DNA from: Arthonia radiata
Lineage: Eukaryota > Ascomycota > Arthoniomycetes > Arthoniales > Arthoniaceae
Direction of reading: 5' to 3'
Assembly (NCBI GenBank): GCA_002989075.1
Contig: PSQN01000012.1
Location: 1,934,480 to 1,998,479, forward strand
Length of the DNA: 64,000 bases
Shown here piece after piece: positions 13,801-26,860 of the stretch. The notes beneath the pieces are model-generated. The model had not been told where the DNA came from, searched no databases, and saw nothing but the letters and a program-made list of their open reading frames with translations. How positions within the stretch are numbered: position 1 is the stretch's first letter; each line of letters begins with the position of its first letter. The translations under genes and the position numbers were made by a program.

Positions 13801-16387
13801 ATATATAGTAATAAATATTGATTCTTAATAGTTACTCTGTTTAATTGTCTATAATCTATATAAAGTTGTAGTTTACTATTCTTCTTTAGTATAAAGAGTA
13901 TTAGATACCCGGCTAATAATATTAATTTTTAGATAAAACTTTTCTTAAGATTCTTATTAAGATAGTCTTAGAGCGCTTAATTTTCTGCTTCTAATAGAAA
14001 GTATATTAAACTAAATATTAGCGTCTTACCTTCTTATAAAGGTATTATATAATCTTATAGTTTATATTCTAGGAGAGCTGAGTTCGGCTTAGCTTTCTTT
14101 AATTAGATATTAAAATTAATTATATTTCTCTAGTATCTTAGTAATTAACTAAGTACTTGTTATTATATAGAATCGTTGGTATATAGTTATCTTTTATTTA
14201 TACTTACGTATAATTAGCTATAAATAAGATACTACAGTAGACTTCTTTCGTAGAATATCTAAGTATTGGAGTATAGTAATATAAATCTGTATAAGTTCTT
14301 TATTGTGCTCCTTATCCTTACTACTAAAGATAGCTTATAGAGTATTTATTCTATAGAACGACTCTTATTTAGAGTACTTAGATCTAGTAAAGAGGAGTTT
14401 TTTAGTTCTTTAATCTACTTTTAAGTTATATTGTTGTAACTAAAGTATACTTAGTACAGCGTAATACTAGTTAATATCTATAATATTATAAGTAGTTTTT
14501 TCTTAATAGTTCTCAATAGTTATATTTATTAGCAAAGTTTTATAGTCGACTCTTTTCTCTATTCTTTAAAATTTAAACAGTATGTAAGGTAATTTCTTCT
14601 TTTATATTTATATTTAGTATTCTTTAACGTAGCGTATCAAAATAAAGTTATCTATTATATCTAAATTAATTATAATTTAAATGTTTCTGTTGTTTATTGT
14701 TGCTTAAGTATATAAGTATGTTCTATAGGTAGCTAAGCTCGCATAAAGCTAGGTTTCTAGAGGGTCTAACTAATAGATAGATCGGTACTACTGCTCTTAA
14801 AGTAGTCGGTTTAGTCTTTTTTCTGTTAATTATATACAGTTTAGAGTATTTTAAGTATTAAAATCTATTGTTAGTTGATTTACTGTAAGAATTTCTGTAT
14901 TAAATATTTTAGTTCCGCTCTTATTATAACGTTTAGCTTATTATTTACGATTCTTACTTTAATTATATAATTATTGCTAGTTAAAACTTTTTATATCTAT
15001 AGGTTATATATTGTTAGTTAAAAGTGTTAATACTAACTATTTAATTCTAAACCTCTAATAGGATAGTTTATTAGTCGTTATAAGCGTAAGTAAATATATT
15101 TTAGAATATTATTAATATCTCTATTAGCGATTAACTTTACTTTATAGAAGGCTAACTAATTAAGTCTCTATATTATTCCTTCTCAGCGGTTTAAGATTTA
15201 TTCTTTCTAATTAGTATCGTTCTTAAGAGAGGATTCTGTATTATTAGAATCTATATTTTTATCTTTAAGTTGTTATCTTATCTGTAACGTATTATAGATG
15301 CTATCTTACTTAGCTTTTACGGTCTATTCTTTCTTAAATTTCCCTTAGGTTTCTAAGTAAGGTGATCTACATTGTCTTTAAATAAGACCTAGTTTTTTTA
15401 TTGAACCTTGTTTTAGAGCTGTCGGTCTCTTTAGCTATCATTCTAACTCTAATTTATTAGATTTATAAATTATACAATCGTCGTTATAGTATATAGTTTA
15501 AAATAGGGTTTTATATAGTATAACGGTACTCTATACTTAATACCTTAGAATAGTACGGTTAACGTTATTCTAGTTCTATAGGTTCTATTGTTTCTGTTTT
15601 ATTTGTTGTTCCTTTATTTCTTCCTATAACTTACTTTTAGTATCCCAGTTCTTATATAAATTGAATAAGTTTAGCTTATTATGCTTCTTATTAGAAGTAC
15701 CCTAGTAAGTATCTTTTTAGTTATAGAAAACGCTTTAGTAAGTATCTTTCTGCTTCTTAGTTAGTTTAGTAACGTACTTATATTAATTTTAATTAATCTT
15801 TAGCGGGAGTCTTAATCCTTAAAGAGAACGACTCTTAGTTAGATCTATATACTATCGGTTGGCGAAGGCTACTAGTAAGTCTATTGCCTTATTACAGCTG
15901 TCGTTTCCTTATATGTAGGTATTTATATTGAATTGCTATTATAGAGAGCAGAGTTTCTAGAATCGACTATTGTTTCTACTTCGTTTAGTAATATTAAACT
16001 ATTGTTTCTTAAAACAGTATTCTTTAACTTAATACCCTAGTTTTCTATAGTATAAGTATAGCTTATTCTTTATTCTATATTTCCTTTTCTAGTTGTTTAG
16101 TTTCTCTTAAGGCTTTATAAAATCTAACTCTATTAGATCGCCTTAGTCTTATTGTACGTTTGCTCGATTCTTTATTTTATAGAACCTATTAGTAGGGTTA
16201 CCCTTCTTTTCTATCTATCTTTTAAAGTTGCTGTTATTAATCTCCTTTGCTCGTTATATAAAGCTATCGAGGTTATTAAACTTCTCTCTACGGATATAGA
16301 TTATTTTCTTAATATAATCTTTGAGTCTTTTATAAAAGGTCTTAATAAGAGGTTTTCTATTCTATCCTATTTAATTAAAATATAATA
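10354..16387 (-). mobile_element. Gypsy-1, Ty3/Gypsy chromovirus lacking its 5' end, RIP-degraded
   Basis: The body aligns with Gypsy-2 (36792-43818) in the same orientation. On the - strand it keeps, in order, a gag zinc-knuckle region near 16010-16050, reverse transcriptase around 13500-14000, integrase around 11900-12450 and a C-terminal chromodomain near 11285-11435. The 3' LTR is at the left end. Similarity to Gypsy-2 stops at about 16387 inside gag, so the gag start and 5' LTR are missing. It carries a roughly 300-bp stretch (about 15600-15910) that Gypsy-2 lacks. It is more heavily RIP-altered than Gypsy-2 and broken in many places. Confidence 0.85.
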
Positions 16388-18700
16388 TCTATAATAAAGA
16401 GCTTATAGTAATATAGACTAGCTTTAAGTACTAGCGCTATTACCTTATTAATATATAGTACTTAGTAAAGGTTATAATAGACTATAATAATCTATAGTAT
16501 TTTATAACAATAAAAGTATTATTTTGCTAATAGACGCGCTAAACAGAAGATTTATTAATATTTAACTTTAAAATACTATACTATATAAATAGTAAGAACT
16601 TAGTAAACGCGCTATCGCGCTATTTAAATTATAAGAATCTATATAGAGTAAAGAAAGATAACACTAATAAAATATTACTAAGTTTATAGTAAAAGCTTAG
16701 AAAAGGTACTACTTTACTTAATACCAAAAAGAAGCCCTTTAACTTAAAAGAAAGTATAATTACTATCTTAATTATATTACTTAAAGATTAATTTAAACAC
16801 TATTAGTAGTTTAGCTACCGACCTAAAATTCTAAACGCGACTATAGTCTAAGTTAAAAGTAAATTAAAGTTAAATATAAATCTTATATAGAATACTTAGA
16901 AGTAAGAAACGTATCTATCTTTCTTTACTAATATAGAGCCTTTTCCGGTAGCTCTCGTATTACGAGTTAAGATAGTTATAACTACCGCTTTTAAAATAGC
17001 TTACAATAATACTTCTTAAAGTCTTACAGCCTTAATTTTAGAAGTATAATAAGGAAACACCTTTATAAAGTAGAAAGTATTAAAGTTAAAATTATTAGCT
17101 AAGACTAAAGATTAATATAGCAATAAAACGGTAGTAAATTGCCATTAAGCCGATATAAAAAAGCGCTATACGAGTTAAACCGACTTAAATACTCTAATAG
17201 AGTCTAACTTAAACTCTAAGTCGTTAAAGTATATAAAATAGTTAGTTAACAGCTATAAATTGTTATACTAAGGTAATAAAATTTAGATACTAAAATACTC
17301 TGTATTAAAGCTAAAAGTTATAAGTTAAAATTATAATAATAAGCTTATTAGTTACTTTAAAGTTAAAAATACTCTAAAGATTCTAAAATATAAATATATA
17401 TAGAAGAATATAGCAACGTATATTAAAAACTTTATTACTAAATATAATATATATTAGCGTACTGCTATAAAAAGATATGAGCTATATAGCAACATAGCAG
17501 CAATATTAGTTCTAATTAGCCTCTTTAAAGATCTGTCTTTAAACTTTATTGTTAAATTACTAATAGTATACTTAAAGAACAGAGATATTGTTAATTTAAT
17601 TTTTATAGTTATTAACTACTTTTTAAAGTTTATAAGCTATATTCTAGTTAAAGAGACTATAAATACTATAAAGCTATTAAAAGTACTTTATAAGTATTAA
17701 ACAGAAATATTAAGATTTTTAAAAAGCCTTCTGTTTAATAGAGAATTTATATTTACTAGCTTATATTAAAGTACTTTTTATTAATATTTAACTATAAAAC
17801 AAAGGTTAAGTATAGCGTTTTATTCTTAAACTAATAGTTAAACCGAGTATTAAAACTAAAAGCTTAAAAACTATCTATATATTTATATCTCTTAAGATTA
17901 AGTTAATTAGTATAAGTATCTAGAAGAAGCTACTTTTATGTATAACTTAAAAATTTATTTATTAATAAAGATATTGCCGATTAAATATACATTCGGTCGT
18001 ATTATAGATATACTAGATAGCGTACTGCTGTTAAATTAGTACTATACTATAGTTAAGCTAAACAACCTTTCTATTAGTAAGAACACCTTTTGTTAAGAAG
18101 AAAGGTAGTTTAGACTAGAATATCTTATAGTAGTTAAGTATATAAAAGAATACCTTCTCTACTAAGTAGAAATAAAGTAGTAGCTAAAGAAAGCTTAGCG
18201 TCTATAAATAGAATAGTATAAAACTAAGTATACACTACAATACTATATAGTAGGTAATTTAGTACTACTATCGTTAAAGAACCTTAAAAGAAAGAGACTA
18301 ATAAAGAAGCTTAATAATTAAAGTCTAAGACCGTTTAGAATTCTTAAGAAAGTAAGTAAATAAGCTTACTAGCTAGTACTACTACATTTCTACTATATTT
18401 ACTCTATCTTTTATATATCCTTACTAGAGCTATATTGCCGTCGACCCGGTATAGAACCGTCTAGTCCAATTAAAGTCGATAGTGGTAAGAAATAGCTTAT
18501 TAAAGCGATTTGCTTTAAGATTAAAAATAAAAACTAGTATTAAACTAAGTAGTAGAGATAATTAAAGGCAAATAATATAATAAAGCTGCAGACATATCTT
18601 AAAGACTTTAATACTCTTAAAGAATTTAAGAAGCATAAAGATACTAAGCTAAGAAGTAAGCGTTCAAAATAAACTAGATAACGTAAATAAAAAGGAGCTA
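16388..18700 (+). mobile_element. Gypsy-3, fragment of a second Ty3/Gypsy chromovirus
   Basis: The + strand keeps decayed but ordered Pol pieces: the tail of RNase H around 16490-16640, an integrase zinc-binding region around 17330-17470, and the integrase core around 17540-17950 with TIKQRLSIAFYS still readable near 17785-17820. A linker containing RRPGIEPSSPI (about 18440-18475) leads into a chromodomain-like segment near 18480-18650. Gag, protease, reverse transcriptase and LTRs are not seen. The left edge meets the truncated end of Gypsy-1, so both were cut or joined there. The orientation is opposite to Gypsy-1 and the sequence is a different family. It is broken in many places. Confidence 0.8.
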
Positions 18701-20569
18701 CAAGTCTATATAATTAGCCTATAATATAACGCTAAAGAGAAGATAAAATATCTTAAGTACAGTTTAGAATATAAAATTAGTATAATATTAAACTCTAAGA
18801 CTATTTATATATAATTATAAAGCTTAAGCTATAAGAAAGCTAAAATAAGACTTATATAGGAGGAAAATATAGAACTATTTTAATAAGCTAAAAAAAACTA
18901 CTTATATAGACTAAAACTCTAGCTAAATAGAAGATAAAAAACTATAAGAAGACTATTTAAACTAGCATTAAAGTTAGTACGGATCGGCGGTATAATAATA
19001 CTTAAGCTAGCTACGTCTACCGTCGACGCGGTCTTAAATTTAATTAACTAGATTTACTATAGTTAGCTTGTAAGAAGCCTTATTTATAGATAGCTAAGGG
19101 TTGTATAACTCTATACTAGAATTAAAGCTCTAATATAGCGCTTTAATACGCTTAAAATCGTTAGTATTGGTCTACTCGACTAACTTAGTGCTTAGACCGC
19201 ACTACTAGGCCTATAGCTAAACATAAAAGGTATAAAGTAGAGTAAGATAGTCGTTATAGAAAGACTTTTTGTTATTTTAGACGTTCTTACTAAAGGTTAA
19301 AAAGAAGTTAGCGTATATAAAAAGATTATAGATACGTCTTTACTAAGTAAAGACCTATTATATATTAATATAGAGTTAATTAGTATCTAAGACAGAGGAT
19401 ATTAGACTTACTATTTTATACTTGTTTTCTAACCTTCTAACACTAGTTTAGCGAGTATACTTAGTATACTGTCTTTTAAGCTACTTACAGATCTAGTTTT
19501 TATAATACTTAAAGTTAAAGTTTATAGAAGATCTACTATATATAGCTATATTGCTAAATAAGACCTTTATATAATAGCAGTATACCGAAACGTAAGCTTC
19601 TAGCTGAGACTAAATTTATATAAATATAGCTTAAAAAGCGAGATTTAAGAAGATAGACTAGCAAAACTTTATAGACGACTTAAGCTTACAAGTAGTACCG
19701 TAGTAATTAAAAGAATAGACAATCTTATTATTATTAGAGTCGTCTTTATAGACGTAACGCTTCTAACGAGCTAAAATACTAATAGTTAGACTAAAATAAA
19801 GTAATAAGAGATAGAAGACTTACAAAAAGTTATAAAAGTTAAAGATACGCTATTTAGTTTAAGAGAGCATAGAATAAAAGAAGCCGCAGATAATTTAAAA
19901 ATTAGTAAAGTAATCTTAAAAGCTTTCTTTTTATAAACGTTATAAAGAAGAGCTTTAAAATTAATAGCGGCTTTAAAGTCTTTAATACTGTAAGTTAAGC
20001 GGTAAGTTAGTGCTTTAGAAGAGCTCGCTTTAACAGCAGATTTATTAACAGAGTTATAACTTAATATAATAGAGATTATAAAGGTAAATTAAAGGCAATC
20101 TAACACTAGATTAGCTATAAACTTTTTACCTAAGAAGAGAAGTAAAGACTTACTAAAAAAGAGAAGCTTATAAACTAAGTAGAAGAGTATAATAATATTA
20201 AAGAAAGAAAGAGAAAGTTTAAAAGAGTAGAAGCCTTATTTTATATCTATTATTAGATACCAATAATAAAGCTTCTACCTATAGATACTAATTTAGAAGC
20301 AAAGAAGCCTATTTACGCTAGTTATTACTATTTATAGAGGCAATTAATTAGTAAAAGCGTATATAAGAGTATATAAAAGAATGTAAAATTAGGTAAAAAT
20401 AATATAAAACCTTACTATTGAGCTTATAATTCAAGTTTAAAAGCTTTAAATTAAAAGTAAAGCTTAGTACTATAACGTAGTACTATAAAAAACTAGCACT
20501 AAACAACGTATAAAATAATAATAAGTAATATTACTCTTTTTCTAACTAAACGTAGATATAAGTTAGTAG
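18701..20569. other. RIP-decayed DNA, unidentified, with coding-like + strand stretch
   Basis: No recognised element. The last part, around 20000-20450, reads on the + strand as a charged, helix-rich protein (for example KRKFKRVEALFYIYY) in which stops are almost only TAA and TAG. It could be the 3' part of Gypsy-3, another transposable element or a lost gene. Confidence 0.45.
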
Positions 20570-20574
20570 ATTTT

Positions 20575-21082
20575 TATTAAAAAAGGTGCAGGGAAGAAGA
20601 AGAATACTACTACAAAGAGTAGAAAGACGAGACCAGCTTAAGACTGGTACAATACTTAGACTTAGTATAGATACAATACTTAATAGCAAGGAGAAGCTAT
20701 TATTATATTGTCTGTCTTATTAGCTAAAATTCTCTAAAGAGATTCTAACTTATATATTTAAGTCTAACGGTCTATATAGAACTTACTAAATATCTATTCT
20801 TTTAATAGAGGCTAGATTACCTATAACTTACTATATAAGATAGTAATTCTGTCTATTTAAAACTATTAGTCTTTAAGTTTATTCTGTATTGTTTTAGACT
20901 ACGGGCCAGCTATTTAAGATAGATCGTACAATACTTCTTTTTGTCCTAGACTCGGGCTACTAGGCCCAACTCTTTAGATAAAAGGCTTGTTCTATTTTAA
21001 ACTAAAACAGCTAGTAGAACCTATTCAATACTCTAGGTCTCTAAGGGTTCTAGCTAACCAGCTAGTTAGTTAATTTTTAATA
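20575..21082 (-). repeat. 3' LTR of Copia-3
   Basis: 508-bp LTR in reverse orientation, left end of the element, matching 25481-25988. Confidence 0.92.
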
Positions 21083-24000
21083 TATTTTCTTAATTAACTA
21101 GTTGTTTTAGCCGAATTATAAGCTAATTTAAGTTCTAAACGTTAGTATTTTAGCTAAGTCGATTAGTTTTATTAAACCGTCTGCTAATTGTTTCTTTATA
21201 GAAACGTATTTAAGCTCTGTTCAACCTGTCTAAACGTTTTCTCTAACATAGTAATACTGTATATTAATATGCTTAGATTTAGCTCAGAAGGTAGAGTTTT
21301 TTATAAGTTCTTTTGTCGAATTGCTGTCGGTAAGTAATAGTTTTACTAGCAAAACCGGGGTCTCTGGTTTAATTTAACTAGCTTACTTAGACAAATATAT
21401 GCTTGTTTGGTACGTTAGAGCCCGCCAAGTCTTTTTATCCGCAGACTTTTTAAAAGTACCCGCTAAAACGGTAGTAATCAAATTTTCTTTAAAAATTCTG
21501 GATAGTTTGATAGCAATTAATCGAATAAATAACTATTCCTTTATAGCTTCTTTAAGAGCTATATATTCGGCCTTATAAGAGCTTAAGGCGACCGTTTTTT
21601 ATAGCTTTGAATTTTAGCTAAGGGCTCCGTTCCTAAGTAAAAAGATATAGCCGGTAGTCGATCTCCTAGTACTAAGGTTCCCCCTCTAATTTACGTTACA
21701 ATAGCCGGTTATACCGTCTATTAAGGGAGATTTATAGTAAAGACTAAGGTCAGGAGTTTTATCTAAGTAAGCCTAAAGGCTACTTAAAACTCTTTAGTGC
21801 TTCTCGCTAGAATTTAACATATATCGGGCTAGTAGGCTAGTTGTAAAGGTAATATCTGGTCTTATCTTTGTTGTTAGATATAAAATCGACCTAATTTGTT
21901 GCTAATAATTAGAAATATTGGTATTACTAGCTTAGTTAGGATTCGGTGTCAATTTTAAGTCGACGGGTTGCAGTAATTTTTCGGGCATTCGGCCGTTCTT
22001 CTTTAAGTATTTGGTTAAAATTTTAGCTAAATAAGTCGACTAGTTTGAATAAATTGTTTTCGCCGGGCGATCTCGAGTAATTTTAATTTTTAGAAACTTA
22101 CTAACGTCTTTTAAGTTCTTAACTATAAGAGTCTTATTTAGTTTCTAATAGATTTTAGAGATTGTTTTAGTAAAATTGGATACAGCTAATATATCGTTTA
22201 TATAGACAATTAAAATTGTCTGCTTTCTAGTTCTTTGAATATAAACCGACTAATTAAATACTAGAGGTTTAAAATCTATTCCCCTTAGTAATTCTTAAAG
22301 ATAGGCTTTCTACTATCGACCGGCCTATTTTAAACTATAAAGGGCCTTCTTTATTTAATAAACTTTATTAGTTTCGTTAAATAGACCAGTTAGTTGCTTA
22401 ATATAGACAATCTTATCTAACTTTATATTAAACTAAGCTAATTTTACGTTCTATTACTTTATTTTCTAGTCTTTCTCTACTACTAAGGCTAGTATAAGCC
22501 GATAGATAATTAAATTTACTATATTTATAAAGGTCTTTATAAAATTAAGACCGAATCTTTATTAGCAGCTCTTAGCTACTTAGCGGGCTTTAAAAATCGA
22601 CTCGCTCTTCGGAAAGTACTTAATCTTCGGTATTTAGCGCCCTTTTAGCGTATTTCTACTCGGCAGCAGCTCGGTTAATATCTAAGTTTCTTAGTTAGCT
22701 AGCTCTTTAAGCTCTAACTATATTGTATTTAGTTAAGAAGATTAATTTTTAGATACTCTTATTTCTTTTAAGTTATTAGGCTCTTTAATAACTACAACTA
22801 AGGTCTACTTAACGTATTGTTTTAGGTTATTATAAAACTCGTTAAACTAATTTTTGTTAGCGTTTTTGTATATAAAATCTATTTTTTAGGCGCAATCGGT
22901 ATCTACTCGGCCGAGGTCTTTAGTACTTCTATAATCTAACTCGGTAAAAAGGTTAGACTTGTTTAAAGCTCTAGTTTAGTATAGTTCTTATTTAAATTTG
23001 TCTGCTAGTTATTAAGATATAGAGAGGGTATACTGTTTCTTATATCGAGAACTTCCTTCTTTATTAAGAGGTATCTCTCTATTATCTTAAGATTTAGCGG
23101 TCGGATATAGCTTATTTTTAAACTTAACTTTTAGTTATTCTTTAAACTCTTTAGAAATACTCTTAATTAATTAATTAACTGTAGATCTCTGTAGGTTTCA
23201 AACAAATTTTTCTTTTTAAACGTAGACGTCTCTCCTCTAGTAAACCTTCCGGCTATTAGAGTCTAAGAGCTTATATTAGTTTAATTTGTAGCCTATTAGG
23301 ATATAGATAGTTACTCTAGCGTCTAGTTTTTTTAGTTTAGATTCTTTAAGATAAGTAACTAAGTTCTAGATTTTAATAGTACTGATATCTAGTTTTTTAC
23401 CGTATTTTACTTTATATAGAATAATAAACCTCGGCAATCTAGTATAAGAGGTCTTATTATAAATATAGATAGCTGCTTTTAGCGCTTTACTTTAATATAT
23501 CTAGAGTAGCCCGGCGGTATAAAGTATTGCTCGAACTTTACTAATAATTGTTTAGTTAAAGCGTTTAGCTTATTCGTTTTACTAGAAAGTATATAGTATA
23601 AATATTGTTAGAATAGCTTCTTTTTGTTTTAGAAGCTATTTTACCCAACCTTTTTAGTATTCTTTTGCGTTGTTTAAGTATAATCTTTTAAAAGAATGCT
23701 CGGACTACGTTTCTTTCTAAGTAATATAAGTAAATAGTGCGTTAAAAATCTAATCTTTAAACTATAGTACCTCGGTAGTCGTATACTAAGTTTTATTATC
23801 TATAAAGCTAGTAAATAATTAACCTTTAAAAGGGGTTTGCGGTATAATTAGCCCGTAAATATTTAAGTAGACTTTTTTTAAATAATTAACTAATTTGTTT
23901 AGAGTTTCTTAGCTAACTTTAGCCGTTGCCTTTACTTTAAAGTAAATTTAGTAATTATCTTCTCATTTGTCTAAATAATCTATTTCTAGGGCAACCTTTT

Positions 24001-25466
24001 TAAGCTATTTTAAGGCGTTTTCGCCTATATATCCTATTTATTAATACTAAAGGTCAGTTTTTAAAGAGATAGTATAAAGCGATCGGACTGTATTAATAGT
24101 CTGAGCTTCTATTACTATTAGACCGTTAATATACCGTCCTTCGGTAGTTAGTTGTCCGGCTTAATCAACTTTTAGCTTGTTTTAGCTAAGAGTTACCTTA
24201 CCTTCCCTCTTTCTAAGCTTATTAAAGCTTAGAAGGTTAATTTTAAATTTCTTAACAAATAAAACTTTGTTTAGAACAATTCTTTTATTTTTAAAGAATA
24301 GTTTTGCTTTGTCTATTTATAAGGCTTAGATTAACTTTCTCCCTCTTTAACAAATAATTTAGTTAGTTGGCCGGATATCTGTTAGAAGGTTAATATTTAA
24401 GTAAATATAGCTTATTAAGCTTATATCGAGGATCTAAGAATTAGTAGAGTAATTAACTCTGTCTAGTAATACTATAAAGCATTGTTTTTCTTATAGATTA
24501 GAACTATATACAGAAAATATTAAAAAATCGGTGTTTTTAAAGCTTTTGTTGAAATTTAGCCGGAGATTTGGATATTTTTTCTAACAAGTTACCGGTTTAT
24601 GCCCCTTTTTGTTATAAAAGGGGCATTTTTCTTGGTTTTTACTTAGAGGTTTTAATTTTTTTCCGGTCCTTTGCGTCGATTTATTGTCTATTGCAGTAAA
24701 AACCTTTTCTGCTGGGGTACTACTATAGATTCGGCGAAACTTGTTTATAAGTTAACTAAATAAGTTCTGTAGACTTATATTGCTAGTTGTTTACTAGTAG
24801 CCTTGACTAATAATAGCTACCGTATGCTTATATTTAGAGGTTAGATTGTAAAGAACGTAGGTAGCTACTACCTTGTTGAGTAGTACTAGTCCTCGGGTTA
24901 CTAAATCGTCCGTTAATTGTTTAGTTTTAGTAAGATAAAGCTTAAGGTTTTTTATCTTACTAAGTATAGTGCTAAAGAGCTCCTTACAAATTAGAAACTC
25001 GAAACTAAAACCTTTCAATTTGTATAATCTTTTTAGACTATCTTAAAGCTCTAGAGAGTTATAAATCCCCTTTATTTAGATAAGAGGACTGTTCTTGAGA
25101 GTTAGTCGAATAAGGGCTGCTACCCTTATCGACCGTTTCTAGCGGCTAGCTTCGATAATATCTCTAGCTAAATAGCCGGAAAAGGGGATTATAACGGTAT
25201 TGTAGCTCTTTTTAGTTAAAAGTGCCTCTATTCGAATCGACCAAATATCTCAATTGGTCGAGCTCTTAAGTTTAAGAATCTTATAAGAGGAGTCTATAGC
25301 CGAATATATAGTCAAAGATTTCTGAAAAAAAAGAAAATTCTGTTCTAATAGTTAAATTGAGCTAAAAATTTAGAGTCGATTGGTAATAGAATCGTTCGGA
25401 GGTGCCGATAAGTGTTGTAGAAGAAATATTTTCTAAAAAGGAAATTTGAAAGGAATTGGTACTAAT

Positions 25467-25480
25467 CCGGGCTTATAACC
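25467..25480 (-). other. Copia primer-binding site, half-tRNA(iMet) type
   Basis: Directly next to the 5' LTR, the element strand reads GGTTATAAGCCCGG. Allowing one RIP-type G-to-A change, it is complementary to the anticodon stem-loop of initiator Met tRNA rather than to a tRNA 3' CCA end. Priming by a cleaved half of this tRNA is established for Drosophila copia; its use here is inferred from the match. Confidence 0.6.
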
Positions 25481-25988
25481 TGTTAAAAAAGGTACAGGAA
25501 AGAAGAAGAATACTACTATAAAGAGTAGAAAGACGAGACTAGCTTAAAACTGGTACAATACTTAGGCTAAGTACAGGTATAATACTTAGTAGCAAGGAAA
25601 AACTATTGTTATATTGTCTATCTTATTAGCTAAAATTCTCTAGAGAAATCCTAGCTTATATATTTAAGTTTAGCGGTCTGTATAGAACTTACTAGATATC
25701 TATTTTTATAATAGAAACTAGATAATCTATAACTTACTATATAAGATAGTAATTCCGTTTATCTAAAACTATTAGTCTCTAAGTCTATTTTATATTGTCT
25801 TAGACTATAGGTCAGCTATCTAGAACGGGTCGTACAATACTTCTTTTTATTCTAGACTTAAGCTACTAGGCCCGACCCTTTAGATAAAAGGCTTATTCTA
25901 TTCTAGACCGAGATAGCTGATAGGACCTGTCCGATACTCCGGGCCTCTGGGGGTTCCGGCTAACCAGCTAGTTGGTTAATTTCCAACA
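25481..25988 (-). repeat. 5' LTR of Copia-3
   Basis: 508-bp LTR in reverse orientation, ending GTTAATTTCCAACA on the + strand. It is one of the least altered LTR copies in the window. Confidence 0.93.
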
Positions 25989-25993
25989 ATTTT

Positions 25994-26280
25994 TAACGAA
26001 GTTATTGCTTTACGTAATATAAAAAATAGAAGATACAATAAATATAGCGAACTGCATTTAGATCGAGAGCGATTCTCCTTAAGAAGGAGAATAGTTATAA
26101 TATATAAACGTTTTGATAGCAATTTAGAACAAAATATTGCTTATTTAAGAAGGCTATAATTTTAGAAGAATATCTTCTGTTTAGTAGACACATATTTTTC
26201 TTTTTTTCTCAATAATTAGCTTAAATACTAGTAGAATCTATTTAGGCCCTTTTTGCTATCTAACTGCTTTCTGCTCTATA
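25994..26280. other. AT-rich DNA between Copia-3 and the oxidase remnant
   Basis: No feature is recognised. The decayed reading frame of the oxidase may extend a little into it from the right, but no oxidase motif is seen before about 26290. Confidence 0.4.
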
Positions 26281-26860
26281 CCCAGATTACATTAACCTAG
26301 AGATACCTAGCGTTATAATTTATAACAAGAATCTTATTATCTAGAGCGTTAACTTTACTGCTATCGATATATAATAGCAAACCTCTACTTTTAAATACGT
26401 TCTTACTAGTAACACTTTATACCCTGCTATCATAAATCTTATCGAGCTTCTTTACCCTAGGATCTAGGTTTATTGGATTATTTAAGAAGTTATAGGTAGA
26501 CTGGTCTCTATCTATTATCTGATGTATCTATACAGTTACAATTTTTATAAGCTCGGTAGCGGCTTTAGAACGTTTAATATAGAGAATAATATAGATAACC
26601 TGCTTTTTAACAATCTACTACGTCGAGATACGACTATGCTTCCCGCCGGAGGTTAGCTAGTACTCGCATTTCTAACAGATAACTCTAGTATATAGCTGTT
26701 TTATTGCTATATTATATAGTACATTAGCTAGAGATTGGACGTATAGTTTCTTAAGAGTAAGCAGAGTATTACTGTTTCCGGCTAATTTGTAGATTAGTAC
26801 TCGGCTTAGAGGAACTTTATAAAGACAGTGCTATATCTATAGGAAGATTTAGAACTATAA
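26281..26860 (+). pseudogene. Laccase-like multicopper oxidase, C-terminal domain remnant
   Basis: One + strand frame retains the layout of the third cupredoxin domain of ascomycete laccases, enzymes that oxidise phenols and reduce oxygen at copper centres. Readable pieces are SVNFTAIDI (about 26345-26370), TFKYVLTSNTLYPAIINLIE (26390-26450), FYKLGSGFRTFNI (about 26543-26580), LLRRDTTMLPAGG (about 26615-26655) and LAFLTDNSSI (about 26660-26690). The His-Leu-His-x-His copper motif now reads Tyr-Leu-Tyr-Ser-Tyr (26525-26539), and the His-Cys-His motif reads Tyr-Cys-Tyr (26702-26710). Each change is CAY to TAY, the RIP context. In-frame TAA and TAG stand where Gln or Trp is expected. The frame ends at a TAA at 26858-26860. 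Domains 1 and 2 are absent, and the DNA left of Copia-3 does not supply them. Identification is by family motifs, with no search run. Confidence 0.8.

Larger units (their letters stand above)
20575..25988 (-). mobile_element. Copia-3, full-length Ty1/Copia LTR retrotransposon, RIP-degraded
   Basis: Same family as Copia-1, inverted, with two 508-bp LTRs and a perfect target duplication ATTTT at 20570-20574 and 25989-25993. Internal order on the - strand is gag (zinc-knuckle region near 24580-24640), integrase, reverse transcriptase (around 22100-22400) and RNase H (around 21400-21700). It keeps somewhat more GC than Copia-1, but it is still broken in many places. It lies between unidentified DNA and the oxidase remnant, and neither flank shows that it interrupted that gene. 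Confidence 0.93.

Noticed and set aside
20575-26860. Copia-3 as the cause of truncation of the oxidase gene
   Set aside because: The DNA left of Copia-3 does not encode the missing oxidase domains, so the gene was cut by something else.
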